From positions 38,947,501 through 39,011,500 of the forward strand of contig NC_091670.1 of assembly GCF_042453785.1 (NCBI RefSeq): a DNA stretch of 64,000 nt, read 5' to 3'. Origin of the DNA: Malus domestica (taxonomy: Eukaryota > Streptophyta > Magnoliopsida > Rosales > Rosaceae). Under the pieces are notes generated by a model. The model did no database searches and was not told the DNA's origin. It saw only the letters and a list, made by a program, of their open reading frames with translations. The position numbers were made by a program, and so were the translations under genes. Shown in pieces: positions 1 through 11,440 of the stretch (position 1 is its first letter; each line of letters begins with the position of its first letter).

Positions 1-520
1 AAAGTCTTGGTCTTGTTCTTTTGTTAATCTCTTTAATTAGTTTTAATTAATTTTATGTGACAATAACAGTAATACGGTTCATAACCGAGCCACAATTAGA
101 TATTTAAACTTTCGATGTGGGCCATATATTCACATCCTCACAATCTAGATATTTATGAGAGAAAAGGTTTCAATCAGACGTGATATATAGAAAGCGAAAA
201 AAGAAAAAAGGAATAACTTGCACAAAAGTATACCTTTCATTTTTTTTAGAGCACTCCTAATCTTGTTCTCGCAGCCAGCACAGTCCATGGTCACAATCAT
301 CTCTACGATCTGCACAAAACTAATAAACTTTAAAATTACAGTTCATGCAAGGAAACAAGATCAGGGTGAAACACAGCACACACATATATTGATTTTTATA
401 ATTAAAATGTGCGATCGATCGGTGGAGAAGAATATGTTGAGGCATTCACTTGAAGAAAATCCATGCCATGCACATTGGAAACCCAGATAATTAATATATG
501 TGGATCCTGTTAACGGTAAC
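1..520. other. Intergenic, no gene seen
   Basis: AT-rich sequence with short reading frames that show no family resemblance. The longest (218-490) opens with TTG rather than ATG. Nothing else supportable is seen. Confidence 0.5.
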
Positions 521-998
521 CCCCTAATACTGTCCTTACTTTACCACATGTCCAATCCGTCAGGTATGGAGTTTTATCACAAAAAGCCTTGGTATTAGTT
601 AGAGTGGGGAGATCCACACATCGGCAACCACGTGGAACCAAGTCGGGGCTCATCCATCACATGGGGCCAAACGAGGACCCACCCAATCACATGACATCTT
701 TGGCCTACGTGGAGTCATGTCGAGACTCACCCATCGTGCGGGGCCAAAGGGAACCCACCCAATCACATGATAGTACAAGCCCATCTCCTAGCTCTGATAC
801 CATGTAAGATTTTTCAAGTCGATGGGCCAATGATCCATTCCAACAATACTAATACTTTCCCCACTTTAACACCTGCCCAATCCGTCAGGTATGAGGTTTT
901 ATCAAAAAAAACCTTGATATTAGTTAAAGTAGAATAATCCTATATAAATTGCTTTTTCTCTTTCCCTCTGGCCGATGTGGGACAATAGAATTCCAACA
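521..998 (-). mobile_element. TRIM-like LTR element relic
   Basis: Two related direct repeats, about 521-611 and 803-998, share the core 'cccaatccgtcaggtatg' type sequence and the following stretch up to the 'ttagttaaagt' type motif. Between them, at 791-802, lies GCTCTGATACCA, which on the minus strand is the tRNA-iMet primer-binding sequence TGGTATCAGAGC directly next to the 803-998 repeat. The right repeat begins TG and ends CA, as an LTR does. The interior is only about 190 bp and has no gag or pol, which is the TRIM layout. The left LTR is incomplete, so this is an old, degraded copy. Family assignment beyond TRIM is not possible by eye. Confidence 0.6.
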
Positions 999-1115
999 AA
1001 ACTTCAAAAATAAGCACATGTACAACTATATATATAGGCCAAGAGAGGTTTGATGGTAGGACCCTTCACCTTTAGGTTTGAGGGTAGACGTTTTACGTTC
1101 TACATCCTACTTTGA

Positions 1116-1600
1116 AGCAAGGTTCCAAAAAATGCTAGTCGCTAGTCTGACGACAGATTGGGGCCTAGTGCTTAGGCAGCTAAGTGGAGGTCTAAGCATA
1201 CTAGGTGGATTTAAGTAAACTTATTATATATCGTATAAATAAGTGCATGTTTATATTTAAAAATTAAATACATAATTGTATTGAGATACAAAAATTGAAA
1301 AATAGAATGACATATAGATTAGAAAATATCAAAACATATTATAAACATGGGGAACCATAATATAATGAGTGTTTATCCAAGTATTTAACAAGTTTCTTAC
1401 AATTTATTTTTTTTAAAATGCAAAATCAAAGTTTCTATTTTTTGTCTAAGTGAGAGTCGCAAAATAAGCGGGTGCCTAGGCGGCTCTAGGCACCATTTCT
1501 TAATTTTCAAACGCCCAAATATTAATTTGAGCTGTGGTCAGCCGTCTAGCACCTAGAAGGGACCTAGGCAGCGCTATATGGGAACTTTTAGAACAGTGCT
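1116..1600. mobile_element. Possible hAT-like MITE
   Basis: The two ends are imperfect inverted repeats: the left end reads agcaaggttccaaaaa and the right end, complemented, reads agcactgttctaaaag. Both termini continue into 'cctaggca/ggtctaag'-type GC-richer sequence around an AT-rich core. There is no coding capacity. I could not find a clear target-site duplication, so class and exact ends are uncertain. Confidence 0.4.
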
Positions 1601-2737
1601 CAAAAGAGCTAAGATGGCATAGTCTTCTATTTCATTAAAAAAAAAAAAAAAAGGGTATAGCAGCATATGTCGCCATGCATGATGATAACTTAGACATGAA
1701 AACAGAATTGAAAGAGTGAGAAAAGGGTTAAGCCATGTGGCTTCCTCACCGTCATGTTGGAATATTGAGATATATAGATCTTTGATTTTCTTTGAGCCTC
1801 CCTCTCTCTGTCGATCTCTTTCGGAATGAGAAACTTAAATGCAATTGCACTCAATATATATAGCAAAGATTGCAGAGAAGACAGATATTTTTTTTACGAG
1901 TTCTTCAACGTTGCTGCCATGGCAAGATATATAAGTTAGAATATCTTACGAAAGCGAGTAGTCCCCACAACCATCTTTTCTTTTTGATTTTTCGTTTTCT
2001 TAATCTTGTTGGTTTGAGTGAAGTTGCAAAGCAAATGCTTAGAAGTTGAACTGCAGGCTGGCTTCGTCTGCTGATCTAATAAATTTATAGATTAATTAAT
2101 CTCTTAATTATCTATTATTTATCAAGGACTAAACCGTGTTAGTCAAGTGTGTAAATGAAGTAACACGATTTTATTAATTTTTCGTTGCAATTATTAAGCA
2201 TTTTTGTCATCTGAATATAGTTGTCAATGCTATTTGCTCGTCATCACCATGAAATCATTTGGAATTGTCGTTCGTCATCATCTATATATCTATATCTAGT
2301 GGTTAAATATATACATGTACATGACATATCAGCTTTGTTTAACTTTACATGTGCAAGTTGGGGAGTTGGTGTACTAATTAAGGTTCATCCAATTGCATTG
2401 GAGGGTATATGGTAGTGGATACTCAATTGGTATTGGATGTGGATATCCTCGTGACCGTCAGTCGTCGATGTATGTGAAACATCAACAACTTACATCACTC
2501 AAGCATACATAAAAGAATCGATCATTTTTTATTTATTAGGATGAGTACATGAAAAGAGACATGTTTCCTTGCAAATAAATCAGAATTTAACGTGTTTGTT
2601 TTTATTTACTTTTGTGATTTTGGTTAAACGCTTTGAATCCATATTGTTATTTACAATTTAAAGACATAATTTTCTTATGAACGGAACATGTAATGAGCCC
2701 ATCATTGTTTCATAGAAGTTGAGACAATACATAAAAA
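1601..2737. other. Intergenic, no gene seen
   Basis: AT-rich spacer with a poly-A run at 1636-1652 and pyrimidine-rich patches near 1796-1825. The small frame at 2221-2415 starts with TTG and resembles nothing. No gene, RNA or mobile element is supported. Confidence 0.5.
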
Positions 2738-2890
2738 GGAAAATTAATGAAAATGACTAGAAAATTTTGAGTTTTAACGATAAAGACAAAATAAATGGTA
2801 AAGTGAATAGTATTATGATTGACTTTTTAGTGAAAAAAATGTGGCTTTTCATTAAAATGAACAATACCGTGAGTTTTTCGTTAAAACTTC
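2738..2890. mobile_element. MULE-type MITE, family A, copy 1
   Basis: A 153-bp element whose ends are inverted repeats: ggaaaattaatgaaaa on the left and, complemented, gaagttttaacgaaaa on the right. The inside carries 'gacaaaataaa..gtaaagtgaatagta' and 'gactttttagtg', which recur in the copies at 3916 and 29081. It has no coding capacity. It is placed in the MULE group through the 9-bp target duplication of the 29081 copy. Confidence 0.6.
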
Positions 2891-3915
2891 ATAAATATAT
2901 AACATCACTTTCTTATTACCGAAGAATAGAACTGACATCATATTAAATCATATCACGACTGGCATATTAATCGAACTGACGTCATAAAAAAAGGGAGTGG
3001 AATTGACATGGTCTCCGGATTCGAAAAATAAAAAAACGGGAGTGGAATTGACCTGTTCTCCATATTCATACATCAAGGTATTTTCCCAGAAAAAGAGGCA
3101 GAGGGTGGAATTAATTAATTGTATTACTAAGTAATGTCATCTAAACCAATTTTTTATTGTAAACTATGTGATATGCTATCAATAGGAACTAAGCATATTA
3201 ATTAACACTAAATAATAATTCAATTATTAATAATCACGTTATATGATTTACAAAATTCAATCTAAATAGTTAATCTCCTTAGCATTTCCTTTATGTTTGT
3301 AGGCCTAGTTGCCTCTTGTAGGATCATGGAGGGCTGGTTGAGACAGGTTGTAACCAATTACAATGGACTTGAATCTAGTCTTTTATTTGTTGTGTCAAAA
3401 TATGAGGGGCATAACAGGATATGATGGGTTATGAATCCATAATAAAGTTAGTTATCTAACATATCCTTATACATGAATTACAATCACATCTTACATGTCT
3501 CTACCAATTCCATCATAAGGACCAATCAAATCCAATCAACCAAACAGACATTAATTATTACAAATTCAAGTGCACCGTGATCCATATATGATTCGGGGAC
3601 TTTCAAGTGGACGACTCTTGTTACATTACAATTTAATTGGTGAAGCGACAATACGGCCTACGTGCGAAAGTTCCACAATGATATTATCCTACGAACTTTT
3701 CAAATAAATAAAATAAAATAAAATAAAAAGATTGCAGGTACGATTTGAGCAAGGAAGGGAGATTTAAGGTGTTGTTTGGTGTTTTAGTATTGGTTTGATT
3801 GAATGAAGAAACGGATACTAATTCGTATATTGTCTAAATTGAACGGAGAAGATGAATTGATCTAAATAAAACTTATCATTTCCAATCCGATCATTATTAG
3901 TTGAACAATAAAAAA
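2891..3915. other. Intergenic, no gene seen
   Basis: AT-rich spacer. The word 'ggaattgac' recurs near 3000 and 3050, suggesting a local duplication of about 60 bp. A short (aaata)n run lies near 3705-3728. No coding frame with family resemblance was found. Confidence 0.4.
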
Positions 3916-3999
3916 GCGAAAAATTAATGAAAACTGCTTGAAAATTTTGAGTTTTAATCAAAATAACAAAAAACTGTTGTAAGTGAATAGTACCAGGAG
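3916..3999. mobile_element. MULE-type MITE, family A, truncated copy 2
   Basis: Matches the left half of the 2738-2890 element in the same orientation (aaaattaatgaaaa, ttttgagttttaa, gtgaatagtaccagga) and then stops, with no right terminal repeat. It is a truncated relic. Confidence 0.55.
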
Positions 4000-4754
4000 T
4001 TGTGGAAATAAGGAGGAAAGCATTTTCTTCGTGACTAATCTATCTTCGTGGACATGCATTTCTTCATTGAACATTCATTAAATTTAGTGAATGATTGATG
4101 CCAAGTCAAGCATACACGTCAAACGAATCCCAAGTCTCTAAATGTTATGCGGATGTATTGGAAGCATGTGTATTTTCAGTGGGTAAACGGGAAATTAGCG
4201 CTCTTACTAGTTGTGCGCGATTCTTTTCAAATCATATCAGCTCTGCATTGGGATTAATTTCAAATATTATGCTCTAATTGGTCACTGGAGAATATTTACC
4301 CATATTCGGTCGCCGTGTTTGTTCTTTGTTACGATTTCTCTTACGATTGGGTTGAAGAACCTTTTGCTTTTCAAGTTGTATTGCTTGAGCATAATAATTC
4401 TGATCGTTTCAATAATTTTAGGATGGTGCTATCCACACATCATATTTTATCTCTCACGTACGTTTTTTCAATTTCTAATCGTCAGATCAAATAAACAAGA
4501 ATGGATGTGCGGATAACATCATCTTAATTTTATGTAGCTTTTTTAAGATAGTCTCTAAATTTTAACTATCATCAACTGAATTTTTATTTCTCTAGTAGGA
4601 GACCACAATCAGAAGCCACATCAAAATACAGCCACTGATTTAGACAAAAACGATGGGGAAAAGGGAGGAGGAAACAGGCTTTCCCCAGACAGAAAAATGA
4701 AGTTGTGAACTGATGAAATGGAGGCACCTACTGAACGTTACCAGTCGACACACA
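4000..4754. other. Intergenic / 3' flank of DUF538 gene 1
   Basis: The reading frames at 4095-4277 and 4211-4516 overlap each other in different frames and show no family features. The stretch 4590-4754 lies just downstream of the DUF538 gene stop on the minus strand and probably holds its 3' UTR. Confidence 0.4.
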
Positions 4755-5162
4755 TTACTGCCCGGCAGCGAATGCCTCGACCGGGAAAGTCTTGGTGATA
4801 CCGGCAAGGCTCTTGAAGTTGATTTTTCCGGCGGGCTGATCAACAATTATTTCACTGACCGGAGGCCATAGCATGAGCTCCTTAGCCTTCACTCCCTTGA
4901 GCTTCTTAATCCTCTGCTTCTCAATATAGCCCTTGATTTCAGTGTCGTAACTCACAAGCTTACCGATCAACTTGAAGCTGTGCTCGACCTTCTTCTTCTG
5001 GACGATCCACATGTAGCCGGTGGTCCTCACAAAGCCAACTTCGACCACATCAGCAAGTGGCAAAAGCCCTAGCGGAAGTTCAAACTCCTTGAGCAAGGCG
5101 GTCGCCAATGCCAGTCCCTCTTCGTGGCCCTTCTTCACGATTCCTCCTTCCTTCTCCGCCAT
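4755..5162 (-). CDS. DUF538 protein, SVB-like (copy 1)
   Basis: A single-exon gene for a 135-aa protein of the plant DUF538 family, the family of Arabidopsis SMALLER WITH VARIABLE BRANCHES, which affects trichome size. Its biochemical role is poorly known. Family-typical features seen are LPLGLLPLADVVEVGF near residues 30-45, QKKKVEHSFKLIGKLVSY near 55-72, the basic run KLKGVKAKELMLW and the C-terminal GKINFKSLAGITKTFPVEAF. There is no signal peptide, although several family members have one. The ATG at 5162 opens the conserved MAEKEGG start. On the minus strand a TATAAAT box lies about 75 bp upstream (5244-5238). It is a head-to-head duplicate of the gene at 5687-6094, differing by about six residues in 135. 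Full length with no defects visible. Confidence 0.9.
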   Translation of the reverse strand: MAEKEGGIVKKGHEEGLALATALLKEFELPLGLLPLADVVEVGFVRTTGYMWIVQKKKVEHSFKLIGKLVSYDTEIKGYIEKQRIKKLKGVKAKELMLWPPVSEIIVDQPAGKINFKSLAGITKTFPVEAFAAGQ

Positions 5163-5686
5163 GATTAAAAAAAATTATTCTCTTAAAGTATACAATGAAG
5201 CAGTGAAGTTGTAAGTACTTTGGGTTAAAGAGGGTTGATTTATACAAGTTTGAAGGCCATTAGACTCCTAGTTTTAACCGACACAAATTTGAGATTACAA
5301 ATATCGTAATCGTGTTTAGGTACAAAGCTTTAAGCATAAACAGGTGGAATTTTACTTTCCAAGCTGCACAGTATACCCATTGACAGGTTGCAGTTGTCTT
5401 CAACGAACAAGACGACTAGGAGACAACAAGAGCAGAAAAATTGGGAGATGACCACAACACACATAGTAGCTTCGGCGGTTCGCACCGTGGATCGTGGAAT
5501 GATGATAAATTTTATGCCGGATTAGAGAGATTTTGGTGACTACTACAAAGAAATCGCCTTGGTTTCTCCATTCGGTTTGTCCTATGCATGTAGTAACTTG
5601 ATATAAATTAACCCATTTACCACAATGTGCCCACAACTTCACACTACTTCTTTGGAACTTTAATAAAGATAGACAATAGTTTACAC
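5163..5686. promoter_or_regulatory. Shared divergent promoter of the DUF538 pair
   Basis: 524 bp separate the two start codons. Each side has a TATA box in similar context: TATAAATCAACCC reading leftward (minus strand, 5244-5232) and TATAAATTAACCC reading rightward (5602-5614). The similarity shows that the inverted duplication included the core promoters. The middle has diverged. The 5400-5741 minus frame is a shadow. Confidence 0.6.
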
Positions 5687-6094
5687 ATGGCCGAGAAGGA
5701 AGGAGGAATCGTGAAGAAGGGCCACGAGGCGGGACTGGCATTGGCGACCGCCTTGCTCCAAGAGTTTGAACTTCCGCTAGGGCTTTTGCCTCTTGCTGAT
5801 GTGGTCGAAGTTGGCTTTGTGAGGACCACCGGCTACATGTGGATCCTCCAGAAGAAGAAGGTCGAACACAGCTTCAAGTTGATCGGTAAGCTTGTGAGCT
5901 ATGACACTGAAATCAAAGGCTATATTGAGAAGCAGAAGATTAAGAAGCTCAAGGGAGTTAAGGCTAAGGAGCTCATGCTATGGCCTCCGGTCAGTGAAAT
6001 AAATGTGGATCAGGCTGCCGGAAAAATCAACTTCAAGAGCCTTGCCGGCATCACCAAGACTTTCCCCGTTGAGGCATTTGCTGCTGGCCAGTAA
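5687..6094 (+). CDS. DUF538 protein, SVB-like (copy 2)
   Basis: A single-exon 135-aa paralogue of the minus-strand gene at 4755-5162, with the same DUF538 landmarks (LPLGLLPLADVVEVGF, IGKLVSYDTEIKGYIEKQ, KTFPVEAFAAGQ at the C-terminus). The differences seen are E/A in KKGHExGL, K/Q in LLxEF, V/L in MWIxQ, R/K in EKQxIK, and I/N and P/A in SEIxVDQxAG. An open frame extends upstream to 5627, but the ATG at 5687 gives the MAEKEGG start conserved in the partner and lies about 80 bp after the TATA box at 5602, so it is taken as the start. High identity and inverted arrangement indicate recent inverted tandem duplication. Function is inferred from the family only. Confidence 0.9.
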   Translation: MAEKEGGIVKKGHEAGLALATALLQEFELPLGLLPLADVVEVGFVRTTGYMWILQKKKVEHSFKLIGKLVSYDTEIKGYIEKQKIKKLKGVKAKELMLWPPVSEINVDQAAGKINFKSLAGITKTFPVEAFAAGQ

Positions 6095-7164
6095 GCTCAT
6101 GTTGACCACCAAGCAGGACAAGATCCCGTAGGTGCCTATATTTCATCAGCTTACAACATAGGTCCTATTCGGGGAAGCCGATCTTTCTCCTTTTTCTATC
6201 CATTGCTTTGTCTTGATAACGTTTCGGATTGTTGTATCCTGCTACATGAATAAAAACTTAGATGATGATAGTTAACATTATATAAAGTGGGAAAATTTTC
6301 ATGCTTTCTTCGAAATATCAAATTTCGAAACAGGCAATTTCTTTTTCCTGTTGTATCTGGGAAGCAAGGATATGTCAAGCAGTAAAACGGGCATCAATCA
6401 TCAAACGAACCATAACAAACAGTTTAAATCACCAGCCAAAAAGCAACAAATGAGGTTCCCGGAAGAAATACAAATTATCCTGTATTTATCCAACAGTTTA
6501 AGACATTGAATTACTTGAACGATCAGCCTTACTTATACAGCGGAACCTGCATTCCACTGATTCCATGGTTTCCTTCGACCATCTTCAATTTTCTCAGCTA
6601 TTTAGCCTACTGATACCAGAAAACAGAAACTATATGCATCAAGACATCATTGCAGCAGAAAACAAAATATGCAGAAGTAAGCCAAGTTAAATTGTCAAGA
6701 AAAAGTAAACAGCTTTATATCTATCACTCCAGAAAGTTCGGGCAAATCATATTTATGACTAGTAGAGGTGCTGGCATGGCAGGTAAAATTTTCTAAACCA
6801 TGACTCTGAGAAAATAAATTGCAGCAAAGAATACCCACTACTGTCATACTTCTCTGAAGAACAGCCTATATGGTATCGATTCAATCCTTATGACCAAAAA
6901 ACGCTCGTTTATGAGCCTTTGAGACAATTTCCTTTCTTCATTAATAACAATTGAGACAAAGAATGAGGCCAAATTAAAGAACTAGTGCGTATATAAATAT
7001 AGCCAACCTTCTGTTCAAAAAGAGGAAACAAAACTTTCACAACTCGTATGATTGTATCAGTTGTAAGATAAACAAAACTCAAGACAAAAATGTCGCTTCG
7101 ATCATGGGGTTGCAGAGGCGTGCAGGCACTTTCCAACCGTTTCAGTTCCAACATGCAGAAGCTC
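6095..7164. other. Spacer after DUF538 copy 2
   Basis: The first 170 bp probably hold the 3' UTR of copy 2 (AATAAA at about 6248-6253). The rest is AT-rich with only random short frames and no recognisable element. Confidence 0.4.
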
Positions 7165-7827
7165 TCACGCAACCCCGGAGTTAAATACATATGGTTCCAG
7201 TAATACATCGTACCGCCCCTTCTCGATTTCCTCCTCTTTTACTCTATGTAGGAGGAGGGTTTCAATAATTAAATCTTCCCAATCAATCCCACGTCCTCTC
7301 TTTCTTTTCTTCCTGGTATGTAACCTCTTCAGAAGTGCAAATATCGCTGCTGTTACCTGAACGAGCATTTGATGGACGCATGATCCCATCACTTTGCTGC
7401 TTGGCAGCATTCATCTTTTCTCTCCTCTTAATTGCCGCACAACCATTGACAAAAGACGGAGGCATAGCATCGGTCTAATCCTACATCTTTCTCCAGCATC
7501 TCCTTCAGTAGAAGCCTCTTGCTCAATTCCGACAGTCCATTCCACCACTCGGTACAAGCATGGAGCGCAAAACCTCGGCTCCATTTTGTTCCGCGAACCT
7601 CTTCAAACCCCTTAGAGGACTTGGCATCGTCAGCCTCATCCGAAAACTTTGAGTAAATCATTGGTAAGCATTCGTGTGAAAGCTTCAACGCATCCATATC
7701 CTCCGCACCCACCATCTTCTACCTCAAAGTACCGAGACTCGTGTGAAAGCTTTAGCTTATCCGTTTCTGACTCAAAATCATCTTCAAAACAAACCATATC
7801 ACTTCCATATCCACTATCATTCCTCAT
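7165..7827 (-). pseudogene. Decayed gene of unknown function
   Basis: On the minus strand four reading frames overlap in series: 7827-7636, 7715-7428, 7465-7283 and 7410-7165. Their content reads as one protein broken by at least two or three frame changes: an acidic start (MRNDSGYGSDMVCFEDDF), a central WSRGFALHACTEWWNGLSEL, then KRLLLKEMLEKDVGLD, then PPSFVNGCAAIKRREKMNAAKQ, then a basic and acidic tail (WEDLIIETLLLHRVKEEE). The central block has the composition of a real globular protein, but I do not recognise the family. A GTGTGAAAGCTT-centred block occurs twice (about 7674 and 7740) and may mark the first frame change. Unrecognised introns could explain part of this, but the shifts occur without good splice sites. 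Confidence 0.45.
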
Positions 7828-9933
7828 TCTCTAACATCTCCCAAATCCAACCAAATCCTTCTTCCCTCTCCGCGGTATTGGTTGATCGTCGCGGATGAAG
7901 GTTTTTCAGGTTGGGGATTTGAGGCAGTGGTGGTGGAGGGTTCAGCGATGAAGAGGATTGTTGCCCTTGCACAACGGTGTGAGTTCGAACTCAGTCGGCT
8001 TCCTAATCTAACATCTAAATTGTTAGCCAATTATACAGAGATTTTTGAATTTAGAGACTAAATTTTTGTTGAGGTTAAAATTTCAACACGGTCCATTGCA
8101 CAAAGAGTACAAGTGGTTGAAATTTTCTTTTTCAAGCGTCCAATCACTTATATTATGAATTTAGTATCCCGAACCCTAGTCCTGTCATCCTGAAAAATCT
8201 CTCAATTTTGAGATGGCAGACGCAATTAAAAAGTGTAAAACCCTAAGTGTTCGATAACCAAAGCCAGATGATGAAAAAGAAGAGAAACTCTTAAGGTTTA
8301 ATTAAAATTTAATGTCATCTTTGTCTTATCACATAATTGCTTGCAGTAGTTCAAAATGTTACAAATAGATGATGACCTTCAACATATAATGAAGATTACA
8401 ATTCCAAGTTACTCCCACATAAACATTTGGGATTCCGGCAACATCTATCCCGATCCAAGCTTTCACGAGGATGCGTAAGCCAACTCCGAACTCATTTGTA
8501 AGCAGCCGAGAAACGCGTAAGCCTGCGTCATGGTATAGACAACACAAGAGCCAACAGAAACCACAAGGCAAGGCATAATATGTATAATACATCAAAACGG
8601 TTTCTTCAAACATCAACCAGTCTCAAAGCACACAGAGAGAAAACAAACGTTTGCGTATACAGGACACTGCAACATTTCGACCAGGGAAGAATTTAACAAC
8701 CCTCTCGTTTCCAATTGATGGTGGGTAATGAACACCCCAAAAAATGGAAGGAAAACCATGTCAAGAATCTTTCCTTTATGCTTCCTTTGAAATGAGCGTA
8801 AAGGGAAAGCACTCGACAAGAATTTTTTAAAGGAAGATAGAATGATACGTTCCCTTTAAAGCAGATGGTATCAACTCTTTACACATAAACAAGTATGAAA
8901 AGACCACAACTTGCTCCGTCATGTATGGTATACAATAAAGGGTGACCATAACCTAAAAATGAAAGATGCTCGTAACTAAATGCTGCCACCGGCTTCTCTA
9001 AGAAAAGAGACCTTGAAATGATGTGGCAGGTTGTTTAAAAGTTCGCTTTTAAAACATTAACTAACTGAAATAACAGTAGCAGACATAACACATAAAATGT
9101 ATCCCCTTTTTGTTATATTGAGAAGATACATTTCTTATCTGAGATTGTAGGTTCAACTCCCTTTTTACAATGACAAAGGTGTCCATGAACGTGATGAAAA
9201 CAGTTTCAGGATCTTCACCTATAGGTTTAAAACAGATACGAAAAAAAAGACAGTAAACTCCCAAGTTTGTAAGATACAATATATTTTGTTCCAATTGGCC
9301 TGCTCAGAACTCAATTAATACAAACCATAAAGTCAATGACGCCATCGACCATGTTACTCTCTCAAACACTAAGTCGAGACAAAGAAATAAATCAAAGTAT
9401 GGACTCAATAGAAAACAAAGGTTTCTAATTTATATAGCTAGGCAGTTGAAAAGTGGCCAGAGTGAAAAAACAGCTACAACTTACTGATTTCCCTCAAAAA
9501 AATAAACATTTGATACTCCAAAACAAGCGAGAGGCAACAATTATTTATATCATGATCGCAAGTAGAAGGTTTCATGATCCACATACAAAGGTAAAGCCAC
9601 GTATGATCACATAAAGAAAAAAAACTATCAGCATTATAGCATTAACAAATGACAAATTTACAAACAAAGGGCAAGTTTTGTCATCAACTCAACAAAGAAG
9701 GAAATCCCTATTTCAGCACACAATTTATAGGAAAAGGTTATATCCCTTTAAGTAAGTTCTACATGTAGATCAACACCGATCAGAAAACAAAGCACAGCTC
9801 ATAGAAGCAGATGAAGTGAACCAGCAACAGAATCACAGCAGTCCATATAATCTATCCAAAGATTTCATTGTCTGCATTCATGGAATCACGATAACCATTT
9901 AAAGCAATTGCGCCCAAGAAGCTTCTCAAGGAC
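7828..9933. other. Spacer downstream of the UBA2C-like gene
   Basis: AT-rich sequence with no frame of recognisable family. The part nearest 9933 probably contains the final non-coding exon and 3' end of the UBA2C-like gene on the minus strand. Nothing else can be supported. Confidence 0.4.
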
Positions 9934-10246
9934 CTGAACCAAATACCCATTTAACACTAAAACAAATCAAATCTAAACCAATCGAAAAGCTTCTGCAATA
10001 AAAAGCAACTACGCGCATAGCAGACATGATGATATTGACTCAGGCAGCAACGAACAACATACAGCTACAACAAAAAGGAGAAAAAATAAAAACAAGACCT
10101 TGTCCATTTTCCACTCAAGTTTGGCACTTCACAAACATACATCATCATGACGCTTCTGCTATAGCAACTTAAACTCCTAAGTCTGTATATTAGCATGTAT
10201 AGACATGTGTGTATACCAAAAACAGAAACATGAATACAAAGATTAC
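9934..10246 (-). other. Probable 3' UTR intron of the UBA2C-like gene
   Basis: On the minus strand the stop codon TGA (10252-10250) is followed at once by CAG|GTAATC, a good donor at 10246-10245. A candidate acceptor, ggttcag|gtccttgag, lies at 9935-9934, giving a 313-bp intron with a T-rich stretch before it. UBA2-type genes are known to carry spliced and alternatively spliced 3' UTRs, which fits. The exon junction would lie only 3 nt after the stop, too close to provoke nonsense-mediated decay under the usual 50-nt rule. The acceptor choice is the weaker part. Confidence 0.5.
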
Positions 10247-10249
10247 CTG

Positions 10250-11389
10250 TCAGTAGTAAGGCGGCATGCCCTGGTACAGTCCACCAGGCGGAATTCGAGG
10301 CATAGGAGGCTGTTGATGCTGAGAAGGATGCGCCATGGACGATCCTAAACCATAATGTGGATCATCTGAGTATCCTCCAGGACCCATTCCAATAGAACTT
10401 GGCGGCAATCGAGCTCCAAATTCTCCTGGCGGTGGCATACCATATCCACCTCCCAAATTCGGATTATACCTGGCACCACTAAAATTATTACCAGAAGGCA
10501 CCGGCAGCGGCTGATGCCCACCTGGAAAACCCGAATAAGGACCTGTCTGAGGCGGCACGCCCTGATACATTCCCGGAGGCATGGAAGATTGCGGTGGCCG
10601 AACACCAGAATTATCAGGAGTACCTTGTGCCCCACCAGGTTTGCTCTTCTTGTTATCTACCGCCAATTTGCAAGCCACCTGATGACCGTCGATGTTCTTC
10701 AACGGTTCAACAAGCGCAGCCCTGGCTCCCTGCTCCGCCTTGTACACGAAGAAAGCAAACCCCTTTGATTTTCCGGTGACCTTATCAAACCCTAGCGGCC
10801 CTTCCTCAATATCTCCATACGCCGAGAAAGCCGACAACAGTCTGTCCGAAGAGATATCAAACGGGACGCTCCCCACGTAAATCTTCCTGGCCGAGACGTC
10901 AGCGGCGTTGGGGTTGCTGCTGTTAAGCGACGTCGCTAATCCGGCGGAGGCGAACTGCGTGACGGTGACTCTGCCGTCGATTTTCTTGCTCGGTTCTTTA
11001 AGGGACAGGAGGGCCGAGTCGGCGTGCTTGAACGTGACGAAGCCGTAGCCTTTTGATTTTCCAGTGGCCTTGTCGTGGATGACGATGGCCTCGTCGAGCT
11101 CGCCGAAGGCGGAGAAGAGGGAGCGGAGGGAGTCGGAGGTGGTGTCGGCGCCGAGGCCACGGATGAAGAGCTTCCGGAGGGTGGAGTCCTGGTCGGCGAC
11201 GGAGCGGACGGATTCGAGTACGTCGGGGTGGCGAACGACGGCGTTTTGGAGGATGCCGATGAGTTGGTCCTGAGTCAGGGGCTGGAGGAGCCTCCGGGCG
11301 TCTTCGGGAGTTAGATAGGCGGATTGGGAAGGTGGAGAAGTCGAAACGGTGCCGTTTGGCTCGGTTTTGCGCTTCTTTGAGAAGTCCAT
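10250..11389 (-). CDS. UBA2C: UBP1-associated protein 2C-like RNA-binding protein
   Basis: A 379-aa nuclear RNA-binding protein with the coding part in one exon. Two RRM domains are clear: RRM1 about 72-148 (RNP2 LFIRGL at 74-79, RNP1 KGYGFVTF at 113-120) and RRM2 about 168-244 (RNP2 KIYVGS, RNP1 KGFAFFVY at 209-216). The N-terminal [19 protein letters not shown] and [16 protein letters not shown] segment precedes RRM1, as in Arabidopsis UBA2C (At3g15010). The last third is Gly/Pro/Gln-rich and ends [16 protein letters not shown], matching the family's C-terminus. Family members bind U-rich RNA with UBP1 proteins and act in mRNA stability, stress and senescence responses. A telo-box (AAACCCTA, 11441-11448) lies about 50 bp upstream of the ATG. 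Full length; the start is set by the conserved MDFSKKRK opening. Confidence 0.93.
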   Translation of the reverse strand: MDFSKKRKTEPNGTVSTSPPSQSAYLTPEDARRLLQPLTQDQLIGILQNAVVRHPDVLESVRSVADQDSTLRKLFIRGLGADTTSDSLRSLFSAFGELDEAIVIHDKATGKSKGYGFVTFKHADSALLSLKEPSKKIDGRVTVTQFASAGLATSLNSSNPNAADVSARKIYVGSVPFDISSDRLLSAFSAYGDIEEGPLGFDKVTGKSKGFAFFVYKAEQGARAALVEPLKNIDGHQVACKLAVDNKKSKPGGAQGTPDNSGVRPPQSSMPPGMYQGVPPQTGPYSGFPGGHQPLPVPSGNNFSGARYNPNLGGGYGMPPPGEFGARLPPSSIGMGPGGYSDDPHYGLGSSMAHPSQHQQPPMPRIPPGGLYQGMPPYY

Positions 11390-11440
11390 GGTGGTCGTTT
11401 GGGATTTTGGGGGATGCAGTCTGCTGCGTATGGACTGTAT

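Noticed and set aside
218-490. 90-codon frame at the left edge
   Set aside because: Opens with TTG, has no family resemblance and lies in AT-rich spacer.
10514-11314. Plus-strand frames opposite the UBA2C-like gene
   Set aside because: Shadows of the GC-rich RRM coding sequence.
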